From contig OY727098.1 in the NCBI GenBank assembly GCA_963402885.1, forward strand, positions 1 through 64,000: a DNA stretch of 64,000 nt, in the 5' to 3' direction. The DNA comes from Antedon bifida (lineage: Eukaryota; Echinodermata; Crinoidea; Comatulida; Antedonidae). A program made the position numbers and the translations under genes. Below, in pieces: positions 11,901 through 22,600 of this stretch (the stretch's first letter is position 1; each line of letters starts with the position of its first letter). The notes below the pieces were generated by a model that saw only the letters and a list, made by a program, of their open reading frames with translations, did not search any database and was not told the origin of the DNA.

Positions 11901-13145
11901 TTTTATTTTTTACAAATTTCAAGTAAAATCTCCGCTACAGATTAGTAAACTTATCAATCTGTGGGCCAAAATAGTGGTCATTTTTTAACCAAAATGATTA
12001 TTTTTTAATATTTATTTACAAATATCGTATTTGTCTGGGTCTCCCGAAACACAGATATGACCATCCTGCCATGGGTTTCTCATGTAGCTACAACCTTACT
12101 TAACCTAACCTTAATATTTCTAATTAATGAGTAAATTATAAATCCTTCAAATGAAAGTCTTCTGACTGACCATACAGTAATTGTGTAAAGATTAGAAAGA
12201 AACTTAAATTTGTTTTATTCACCTCTTTCAAAGATTAGAGGTGCATTTTCACCTATCAACATTGCCAGAGCGCCACCACCACCAGTTGGTCTAGCATTGC
12301 CTTTGGCATATACTGCAATATCTCCAGTTACCACCATTGCATAACGACCTAAAATGGGTGAAATATCACATTTGTAAAAAATCATTAGCCACTTTTTAAA
12401 AATATTTTTAGAAAGCAAGCGTTCTATGGTTTACTAACAGCCACATTAATTTGCATAATGAAATTTGAATTACAGTCTATGATACCTGTACCAAGATCCG
12501 TATGACGGTCAACTATCTAGTACATTATTAATATTGTAATCAAATTTCTTTCATAGCAATATACATAACACTGGTCTATCTGAAGATCATCGGCAAACAG
12601 CAAACTAATGGTTAGAAAGGAAGGTCATTGATCAAAATAAGCATAATTGATGATACAAAATTAATAATTTTATTATAAATAATGTAATACTAACCATCCC
12701 ATGAGCTAGATTCAATCCAGTTGATAGAATTGAAGAGGGCTGATGTACCACCAAAACAAGCGTTCAAAGTATCTACACCTTCCAGATCACTGTTTCCAGA
12801 CTTTTTGAACAATTGCATTAAAACAGTCTTTACGCTTTTAGATTTGTCAATAATAGTTTCTGTTCCCACTTCTAGCCTGCCTATAGTATTATATGAAAGT
12901 TGATTGCGTTCCATCAGACGCTGAACGACTGTTAAACATAGTGAATTAATGTCCTCTCTGTCGGTACAAAATCCCATTTTAGATTGGCCTAATCCAATTG
13001 TATATTTCCCTGTTGATACTCCATCAGAAACTTCAAGATCCCTCTGGTCTACATACTGTGCAGGGAAATACACTTCCATTGCTATAATACCCACATCATT
13101 TGGCCAGTGAGATTTGTTATTTAACATTGTTGTATTATTTGCCAT
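8856..13145 (-). CDS. HMGCS1: Hydroxymethylglutaryl-CoA synthase, cytosolic type, eight coding exons
   Basis: It condenses acetyl-CoA with acetoacetyl-CoA to HMG-CoA, the step before HMG-CoA reductase in the mevalonate pathway. Exons in order are 13145-12695, 12348-12223, 11787-11635, 10946-10775, 10521-10351, 10034-9802, 9486-9317 and 8921-8856; every junction keeps frame, giving 513 residues (human cytosolic enzyme, 520). Family motifs are clear: [18 protein letters not shown] near the start, [15 protein letters not shown] with catalytic Glu96, [12 protein letters not shown] with catalytic Cys130, [25 protein letters not shown] with catalytic His261, and [13 protein letters not shown]. There is no mitochondrial leader, so a cytosolic enzyme is expected. 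The start codon sits four bases after a splice acceptor (TTTTGTCAG), implying a non-coding first exon further upstream. The C-terminus after residue 490 is short and divergent, as in other family members. The gene is divergent from prosaposin. Confidence 0.96.
11318..11400 (-). mobile_element. Remnant of a retrotransposon reverse-transcriptase C-terminus
   Basis: In an HMG-CoA synthase intron the minus strand encodes [16 protein letters not shown], which resembles the 'A-x-DR-x-x-WR' end of L1/RTE-type polyproteins. Only this fragment is recognisable. Confidence 0.35.
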
Positions 13146-13937
13146 TTTCCTGACAAAAAAAAAAGAATTAATTGTGATGCAATGCTGTGTAAAATGTGGT
13201 AATAGACACCAGCTGTCAAAACACCCGTTAATGTAGAACCACTAATGTAGTAAAACCTCTAGCTAATGTAGAAACACCAATAGCTTATTAAACATCAGCT
13301 AATATAGAACGTTCAACAGCTAATGTAGCATCTGTAATGGAAATTGCCTCACAGATACTGTTACTATTGCCAGCAAATGTAGAAAATATTATACAGTATA
13401 TTTTACAAACGTTTATCAGTATATCACCACTCGCAACAACTGACTTTAAAAAACCACATCCCTACATTTTATTAAATATTAGCAATTGTAACAGAACAGG
13501 CCTAGTTATAAGTTACTTTGACAGAAAATGATGATTTAATAATATTAAAGACCCACCATCACCACTGCACACAGTGGATGAATGTTTTTAAATTGGTTAA
13601 GTTTAAGAGGTGCAAAAGTGCATTATTAATTATATTATCTACCAAATATCTTATATGTGGCTAGCCTATAGATAGTATAGCCTAGAGGCTTACTGTACAT
13701 TAATATGTGGTGTAGGCCGGCCTAGAGGCTAAGCATAGAAAGTAGTAGCTAGGGCCGGTAAACAGACAATCGGGGCCAAGAATGATCGGGGCCATCATAG
13801 AGACGATTGGGTCCATTTTTTATGTGCCCGATAGTCTTAACATTGGGCCCGATAGCCAAGTGTATCGTTTGTAAATCCGTTCCATTATAGTTTAAAATTG
13901 AGTTCTCGGCAAACAAACAATTTATAATATTAATGTT

Positions 13938-14967
13938 GGGTGTGTAGAAAGCGACGACCTCGAATTGGACGACCCCAACGACCCGGGCGACCTCGAATTG
14001 AACGACCTAGAATTGGACGACCCATAACACGAAACCGAAGACCCCTATAGCCTAGCCTAGGCCTTATAGCGTGGTATAACATCCCGAAGCCGAACATAGC
14101 CAAAGATCTTTAAACCATACCTTATTTAATACTCGCAAGCAAGCAATTGATTGAAAAAATACAGAAATATCGCAATTTGATACTGAATGTGTCGACACGA
14201 ACAAACGAACAGATATGGAACGCCAAGGGTGCATCATTAAAACTGCATTCGGCTCGATTAGCACACGAAATATCATAAACATGGCAACCCAGGTCAAAAC
14301 GGCCCTTTTTTCAGCGGCGGGTAAGGTTTGACCGTATACAATGCATATGTGAAATGTAAAGCATTCTTATGGCCCTCCCCATGCACATGTTCGCAACACG
14401 CTGCTGCTTGGTAGGCCTATATATAGTGTTTGTTATAAGAAGACGAGATGTAATTATACGTCCATGGTTTAACCATGTAATGTATAATATTTATTTCTTT
14501 TTAATTTCTTTTTAATATGTTTGTCGAAATACCAATGACCAACCAATGACCAATCCACTGAGCAAACCTTACCCGCCGCTGAAAAAGGGGCCGTTTTGAC
14601 CTGGTTTGCCATGTTTATGATATTTCGTGTGCTAATTGAGTCGAATGCAGTTTTAATGATGCACTCTTGGCGTTCCATATCTGTTCGTTTGTTCGTTTCG
14701 ACACATTCAGTATCAAATGGCGATATTTCTGTATTTTTTCAATCAATTGCTTTTGCTTGCGAGTATTATATAAGGTATGGTTTAAAGATCTTTGGCTATG
14801 TTCGGCTTCGGGATGTTATACCACACTTAGGCCTAACGCCTAGGCTAGGCTAGGCTATAGGGGTCGTCGGTTTCGTGTTATGGGTCGTCCAATTCTAGGT
14901 CGTCCAATTCGAGGTCGCCCGGGTCGTTGGGGTCGTCCAATTCGAGGTCGTCGCTTTCTACACACCC
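13938..14967. mobile_element. Nested long-TIR DNA element (MULE-like) with 9-bp target duplication
   Basis: The terminal inverted repeats are about 393 bases (13938-14330) and 405 bases (14563-14967). Both begin GGGTGTGTAGAAAGCGACGA when read inward and end next to GGCGGGTAAGGTTTG. The direct repeat ATTAATGTT flanks both ends exactly (13929-13937 and 14968-14976). Nine-base duplications with long terminal inverted repeats fit Mutator-like elements, though no transposase is present in the 230-base loop. The arms are so similar that mirror-image open frames arise on opposite strands (14064-14297 minus, 14596-14853 plus); these are arm artefacts, not genes. Confidence 0.8.
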
Positions 14968-15027
14968 ATTAATGTTAGCCATTATGTGCGATTAATAAAG
15001 ATATGAATTATGATAGAAAATTATTAG

Positions 15028-15651
15028 ATTAATGTTATGCGCGATTTGAACGATTTGCGCAATTTAAAATTGCGCAAAGAATTTTTGCGCAATTTGAAAT
15101 TGCGCTGCACAATTTGTAAATTGCGCAAGATAGTTCTTGAAAACGAACTGTTTGTTTATTTTTATTATTGTACTCATTTGTTGTTGAGAATGGTACCGAA
15201 AGGTCGATCTTTTTTGTCACTAAATTTAATTTTTAAGTTAAATAGTAAACGTCTAATAATTTGTAACAATTATTGTTTCTAAAAAAAATGCAATCGTTAT
15301 TAGTATTATTAATCGTCATTAGTACTGATATTTGAATTGAAATTATTATATTACTATTGGTATTTATTTATGCCTTCTCCTCATATTACGTGTGAATATG
15401 GTATTTTATAGAACCATTGGGAATTCGAGATTTTTTTTTATTCGGAAAAAAAAATTCGGGAGGGAGGCTCCCGGGAGGGTAAGGAAATGCGATATTATCT
15501 TTAATTTTAAATCATTCTTAGAAATCACTATAAAAATATGGGTGTGCATGATTTCACAATCTGTCGAAAAAACTTGCGCAATTTGCAGATTACTTGCGCA
15601 ATTTAATACGTTGCAATTGGATTGCGCAAGGATTTCGTGCATAACATTAAT
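15028..15651. mobile_element. Third nested foldback element with GCGCAATTT sub-repeats
   Basis: Inverted termini ATTAATGTTATGC (15028-15040) and GCATAACATTAAT (15639-15651) bound the element. Each arm contains several copies of TTGCGCAATTT in both orientations (15045-15130 and 15570-15630). The centre is AT-rich with no coding signal. The open frames at 15037-15282 and 15392-15679 are chance frames across it. Confidence 0.55.
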
Positions 15652-16306
15652 ATTAAATAAAGGTGGCGTAAAGCTTTAAAAAAAACCACCACATTTTGTC
15701 ATTTGGTAACTGTATATCTGTGTCTACTATTGCATTTTTTTGGCAAAGAGAGAAATTGAAATTGAGTCCTTTTTTTTTAGCATAAATGAATTATTTGTTT
15801 GTTTTTTTTATTTTATTGTATTTGGTATAGGCCTAGCCTAGAAAAATAATGTTTGGTGAACAATTGTAAATCCAATTCGTTTTCGTGGACCCAATCGTCT
15901 TCCCTTTATTTTTATAATGGGTCCGATCGTCTAATTATATTGGGCCCGAACGTCCACACAGTTGAGCCCGAACATCCCCCACAAAGTTAGGCCCGCCGAA
16001 CATTCGCACGCGTTTGTACCCGATCGTCTAACCCCGATGATGGTCTGTCAATCCTAGCTAGGCCTAGGCCTAGTAGGGCCTAGCTTAACTAGCTAGAGCT
16101 AAGCCTACTACTAGGCCTAGCTAGGCCCGGCCCTATAATAGGGCCTAACCAAATTAAGATTTTATTATCATTTATCTTACAATATTATTTTCTGAAGAAT
16201 TGTAGGCTATGCTTAGAATAGAAGGTAATCTGTCTAGTTACCAAAACATCCCACGTTTTCCGATGAGCGACCTCTACGTCGTACATATCTCCTTATTATC
16301 ATTTTA

Positions 16307-16614
16307 CACGTGATTTCACATCACGTGAGTTTCAGAACCAGTTTCGATAACGCTTGTGTTATAACCAATTTGATTGGACAATACAATACAGAGGAAAATA
16401 ATATATGTCATTTGTTTTCTATTGTACAAGCTTTGTATATTAAATTGAAATAGTAGGTTTTATGATCAAAACTTTAAGTTTCATTGTTTTTAATACTGTG
16501 TAAATATATATTGTTATAATAGATCCGTTTCTGTCTAAACACACCTTCAAATATTTCTACCAATCACAATACGTTTAACTGATTGTTGTCGCTGATACAC
16601 ACACTCGCACGTGA
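16307..16614. promoter_or_regulatory. Cluster of three CACGTGA E-boxes upstream of prosaposin
   Basis: CACGTGA occurs at 16307-16313, 16322-16328 (within ATCACGTGA, 16320-16328) and 16608-16614, ending 77-390 bases upstream of the prosaposin start codon. The first two are 15 bases apart. In vertebrates, lysosomal genes including prosaposin carry CLEAR elements (GTCACGTGAC, bound by TFEB), and SREBP also binds ATCACGTGA-type E-boxes in sterol genes. The sequence shows only the motifs; the regulator is inferred. Confidence 0.4.
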
Positions 16615-16690
16615 TTCCCTGTGGTTGAGTTGTTGGATTCATTGTGTTGAATTTATTGTGTTTGATTAGGTTGTTGAAGTAGGACCAGTC

Positions 16691-19600
16691 ATGAAATTCT
16701 TCATATTTACTGTCTTTATTGCAGCAGGTAAGAGTACTGTTCTACTGAATTGATAAAGTTGATTGATAAGTAAAATTAGCTTATAGCCTACATCTTCTAC
16801 TACTACTAAAATAATAATTAATACTAATAATTTAGTTAACTTACTTAAATAACTAAAACACTAGCCTAGCCTAGTTAATCAATCAACAGTATGCAAATTT
16901 TAATATGGACACCTGTGCTGTGTGTGGGATCCTGCTGTGTGTGTGGGGTCATGCCATAATGTCAAAAAAGGTGTGGTATTGGATGTTTACAAAGTGATGC
17001 ATAATTTAAATCTGTATAAATGAATGATCATGCATCGATCAGCACAAACCCCAATCCCCCTCGCCCCATCCTGACTCTCACTCGACTCATAATAATGACT
17101 TTTTCCGAATGGGTGGAGAACCAGCAATATGATTGGTCTCAGTTAATAAAATTGCTCCTACTTACAAATACATTTTTGCAGTATACATCATATGCCTATT
17201 TATATAAATTAAACATTTTGGGAGTTTACGAATGTTGACGCATTTTAACTTAAGATAAGGTAAGATAACTTTTATTGATCCTCAAAAAGGAAATTCATTG
17301 CTTGTCATAAAAAAAGTATACACAATATAAATACAATAAAAGGATAGAACAACCATTCATAAAAAAACATCGAAAAAAGACATCAAAAAGTATAATTGGA
17401 AACGCCGAAAAAATACAAAATAAGTTCAGTTATTATCTTCTTGACTTCCTGTTGTACTGGATGATACCGGAGGGGATAAAGGATTATCACAAAATACCAC
17501 GGGCAATCTGCATTTCGATCTTTATCAGAGGTGCGTCGCACATTTTAGGCGTGGGTTTGAAAATGTTTTTATCCTAAACCAAAATTTCGGAAGATTTTGT
17601 TAATAATATTCAGAAAATTTTGTTAATATTCGGGAGATTTGATTAAAATTTGGGAGGCCTCCCAGAGAAATTGGTAGAGTTGGTCATCTAAGAGTTAATT
17701 GTCTTTCTTTATTAGTATTATATTTTACTGGATATTATGCACATTCAATTCAATTCAATAGAACATTACTCAATTCTTAACAGGAGACAGACTTAATTTA
17801 GGTCATGCCAAAACATAACAACCAAAATCACATGATTGTTGATTTCACCGATATGCGATTGATAATATGTAGCACAGAGTATTTTAATCCACCTTATCTA
17901 CAGTACTTTAAATATACCAGGGACCTAAAACTGATTTTTGGATGCTACTGATATAGATAAGTAGATTAAAAGGTTACAAACTTTTCTTAATTAGTCTGTA
18001 CTGCACAGTTTGATTCTGTACTACTGTAAACTTAATGCCATTCTTTAGAGAAAACAAATTGTACTGTATGTGAATTAAATATTATAGTAAGAGAGGATAG
18101 CAACTAACCGGGAAAACATATGCGGGACTGTTTACACGGTTCATCCCGGGTTGACTTGATGGTGAATACATTCCGCATCACTTACCCGAATGGTTCAGCG
18201 ACTCGGGTAACTTTTTATGTCGTTTACACCGGCCTGTATTTCTGTGTCCCATGTATGACTCAGTTTAGACAATTCCGGATCAACTCTGAATTTTTTTTTC
18301 TTTGATTGTATTTGAAGCTGCTGCTGTGAAGTTTGATTCATCTCGATGCGCACATGGCCCTGAGTATTGGTGTAAGACCAGGAACAGTGCTCAACAATGT
18401 GGAGCTATCCAATACTGTACAGATAATGCATGGCCTAAAGTCTCTCTGACTAATGTGAGTATACTTCACCAACAGAGTGGGGAATAGGGTGTTGTTTCAC
18501 CAGCCCAGGGACACCCCACATTCCTTTGAAAACTATAAAATATGTGTAACTGCGCTAAGGCTGCGTTATGGGAGTATGTTTCTATTCACGTTTGATCCAC
18601 AAATAACCAGGTTAATAATATTATTAAGCGCTTCGAGACTTGTGCATGAACTGCTATATAAGAATGACATATTATTTTATTATTACATTTACATTATTAT
18701 TATTATTTTTTTCTAGGATGTCTGTACAGATTGCAAGAACTTTGTTGGCGACATTCAGAATATGTTAGAAAATACAACAGTACAGGTATTAGGGGTTAGG
18801 GTTAGGGTGATCATAATTTATGATTTAAGGTTTACACAACCTTGTTTGATAACATGATATTTAATGGTATGTATCCCCAGATTTCGAGTGGCTGATACAA
18901 TTAATTTGAAGTAATTATGCATGTTATTTATTATACTATTTCATCGTATTATTTATTAATTGTTTTTTTTTTTCAGACTGAGATTCTCAATGAAATAAAG
19001 ATGATATGTGCTGATTTAGGCCCATATGCTGACGATTGTAGTAGCCTTGTAGACCAATATGGAACTATAGTAATCAGTCTCTTAGTGTCTGAGTTGGTAT
19101 GTAAATTTTAAAATGGTTATGAAATGAAAATTTTGACATTATCTAGAATGCTGGATAAAAAAGATTTAGGTTTGTGATGATGAGTGTTTGGCAGAAATGG
19201 AAACTCCCCATGTGTACACAGTTATACTGTGTACACTGGACCTACGGTTTGTAGCCAAGAAGAGTTGTTCCACCACCAGGACTAGGAGCAAGTCGGCCTC
19301 AAACTCATGCCGATATTGTTGGCTCTTTAGGTACATCCAACTACGCCCATGCCTTAAGTGCTCGGCCATATGACAGGTTACTGTAGATATCTACAGTATG
19401 TTTATGCTATTATGTGAGATGTTTATTGTACTGAATATTATAAGGAAAGAAAGAAACATTAAACTTAAGGAAGTAAACTCAAAAGCAAATATATCCCCAA
19501 ATGTATTCACATTTCACATCCGGTACTTTTCTAATGCAATAATATTCAATTTTAGGACCCAGCAAGCGTTTGTGGAACTGTTGGTTTCTGTAGTGGCAAA

Positions 19601-22600
19601 TATCTAAAAGTAGTAAGTTTTTATGGTATTATTTCATTTTCATTTCATTTATTTAGTCAATTTAAAAACATGATAAAACAATACAAATAAACATAACAAA
19701 ACCCATTAACATTTTATAGAGACTATAAACTAGGAACTGAAAGTATTTTACATTTAAATTTCCTTGTTGTTTTAAGTTGTTAACAAGGTCCGACCCTGAG
19801 GAAAATAATGTTTACAATATATTGCACAATATTACATAATGCTTTATTGCAAGCATGTCAAGTTTGAATCGTTTAGTTTATTATTTTCTTTCTGTTTCTC
19901 ATTTACTTTATTGCAAGCATGTCAAGTTTAGATCGTTTAGTTTATTATTTTCTTTCTGTTTCTCATTTACTTTTTGTATCAATCAAATGTTAGATTTAAG
20001 TATGGTTTTTATTAATATTTAATTCATTGTATGTTGTTGACTACAGGGCAGTAACCTTTGCAGCGACTGCGAAGCATTCTTTGGCGATGTACAGGGACTT
20101 TTGAAAAATACCACTATTCAGGTAAAACTACACTTACAATGTATCAAATACAATTAAGGTTGTTTTACCAGCAAGTTTTACTGGTATATACTGATTTCAA
20201 CCGGTATTTAAAATGGTGTTTAAAAAAATATAACATGAAATAAACACTTGTTGTTAGTAGAGAATTGTAGGCTATATTTTGATACAATACAACACTATAG
20301 ATGCATTTTTATATTTATTCTCTGTACCTCTCTTTAATTTTCTGGAATTACTAGAACACTGTAAATGAATTTTTATACCAGCATTTAGTAATGTAATGTT
20401 GTATGTTATTTAAATGAGCACAGTATAATTTGTGTAGTAAACACAATATGTACATTATTCATTCAATTTCCTGGTACAATAAGGAAACTACATACTAATT
20501 TTTTTGATATGCAATGAAACCATTACCACATGGTATTATATTCTTTCAAATTAAACAAGTGGTACTTGAAACAATAAAAATGATATATTATATCTCCTTT
20601 TATACTTGATAAACTCTAAAATAAAAGAAGTGAAACAAGTTGGTTTCCAACAATTACTGTAAATGGTGCCCTTTATGACCTTACTGGATTAAAGAGTAAA
20701 AAGAGGCTTATTATAGAGAGGAAATAATAGATACTGTAGGGGCTGGGACAAGAATTTACGGGAAATCTACCTCTGATATACATTATATTTATAAAATATA
20801 ATAGTGGAAATCAATAAATTACTATTCAACATAGCTAATGGTAAAATGCTATTATTAAGCTGAATTTTACATTAATAATCGCCACCCTTGTAATATAACC
20901 TAACCCTCATTAATCATGAAAGAATATGGCAACCAACAAAATAGAACATTGAGTGCATTGTCTTTCATAAAATGATTTCAATTTGTTACTGAAATTTATT
21001 TATTACCATGCACATGTTTTACTCATGGATAAGGACAATTTGTCAATTATCCTATGTTTTGAAAATTAGCCTACAGTACAACTACATCCATTGTGTAAAA
21101 ATAAATATATAATATTTATTTTAAGAAAATAAGATGCATAAACATCTATATTTTTGTTTTATTTAGCAAGAAATCGACAACTTTATTTTCACAACATGTC
21201 AACAGCTAGGCATCAAAGCAGCAGACTGCAGTTTAGTCATTGCTTTCGCCCCTCAAGTCTTTGACTTCCTGGCAACTGAACTGGATCCAAAAACAGTGTG
21301 CTCCGCCATCTCTTTCTGTCAGAGCTCTCTTTTGAGCAGATTTAACAGTGTTAACTTCCAGGTACTTCAAACATCTTTAATGACATTGATAAAATGCTAT
21401 AGTAAAATGAAATTGAACCGGGATAACCAAAATTACCATATTTGGGCACATCACACTTTTTTTGTCTTAGTGTAGACAGAGCTTAAGGGTTTTCCATACC
21501 GAAGTGCATGTTACATTTTGTAAGATTTTTGTACATGTGAATCGGGTGTTAATTTAGAATCGATGATATACCTTAAATTATATTTTCAATAATATATTCC
21601 ATGCTACTGTACAAACTGTAAATAATTTGTGTCGTTTACTGTGCAATATGCGTTTATCTATAATGTATTCCTCAATGTACAGTATGGTGTATAATTAATG
21701 TACAGTATGGTGTATAATTAATGTACAGTATGGTGTATAATTAATGTACAGTATGGTGTATAATTAATGTACAGTATGGTGTATAATTAATGTACAGTAT
21801 GGTGTATAATTAATGTTGATGTTCAATATGTTTTAACAGGCAGGAGATATGTGTGCTGATTGCAAGGCTTTCTTCGCGGATTCTGAAGCTATGCTGAAAA
21901 ATACAACTGTTCAGGTACGGTACTGCAAATTATTTTTACTTAATTTAAGTTTTTTTTTTTACTTTAATTACGTTTAACAATAAATCTAACTAAAATAATG
22001 ATTAGAAAAAAAAATAGTAAAAAACTAAAAATTAAAAAAAATTATTATAAAAATCAAGAAACCGTACAAAACAACTACATTCACTAATACAAAAATATCA
22101 ATATATATATGTAAAATGTAAAATATCAGTATCATACAATATTCACAATTTATGAATTAAAAATGGGTAACTTTATTATTGTATTCATATATTATCATTG
22201 TTACTGTTAACAATCAATTCTATAGTCTATATTGCATTCATAACTTAGGTATAAAATATATATTATTAAATTCAGTAGTTGCTTTCGGTTTTGATTTAAT
22301 TAAACCGCTAAGAGATAATTATAGATAATTAAGTCTCATTATTCCTGCTTTTACTTTAGAATGAGCTGAAACAAGATTTACTTCCAGTTTGTAACTATTT
22401 AGGTACTTACGAAGAAGAGTGTAAACTTGCAATCGAAAGTTTCTTACCTACCATCCTCAATACAGTGGCTGGTTATCTGGTGAGTAAATATACAATTTAT
22501 TCATTTGCTTTTAAGGGCCCATGTTTCCACATCCAAACTATCGCAAAATAGACTTTTGATCAAGTCTTATTTTTACAAAGCATTTTATGGCAAGTATATC

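Larger units (their letters stand above)
13754..16054. mobile_element. Outer foldback element of a nested cluster
   Basis: The left end (13754 on) reads GCCGGTAAACAGACAATCGG, followed by several GATCGGGGCC-type sub-repeats to about 13870. The right end (15880-16054) carries the inverted counterpart, ending in CCCCGATGATGGTCTGTCAA. Both sides are flanked by TAGCTAGG (13746-13753 and 16055-16062), a candidate 8-bp target duplication, although the right flank is itself rich in this motif. Two further inverted-repeat elements are nested inside. No protein is encoded. Confidence 0.5.

Noticed and set aside
14064-14853. Mirror-image frames MTWVAMFMIFRVL / MTWFAMFMIFRVL on opposite strands
   Set aside because: They are the two inverted arms of a transposable element, and neither shows a known domain.
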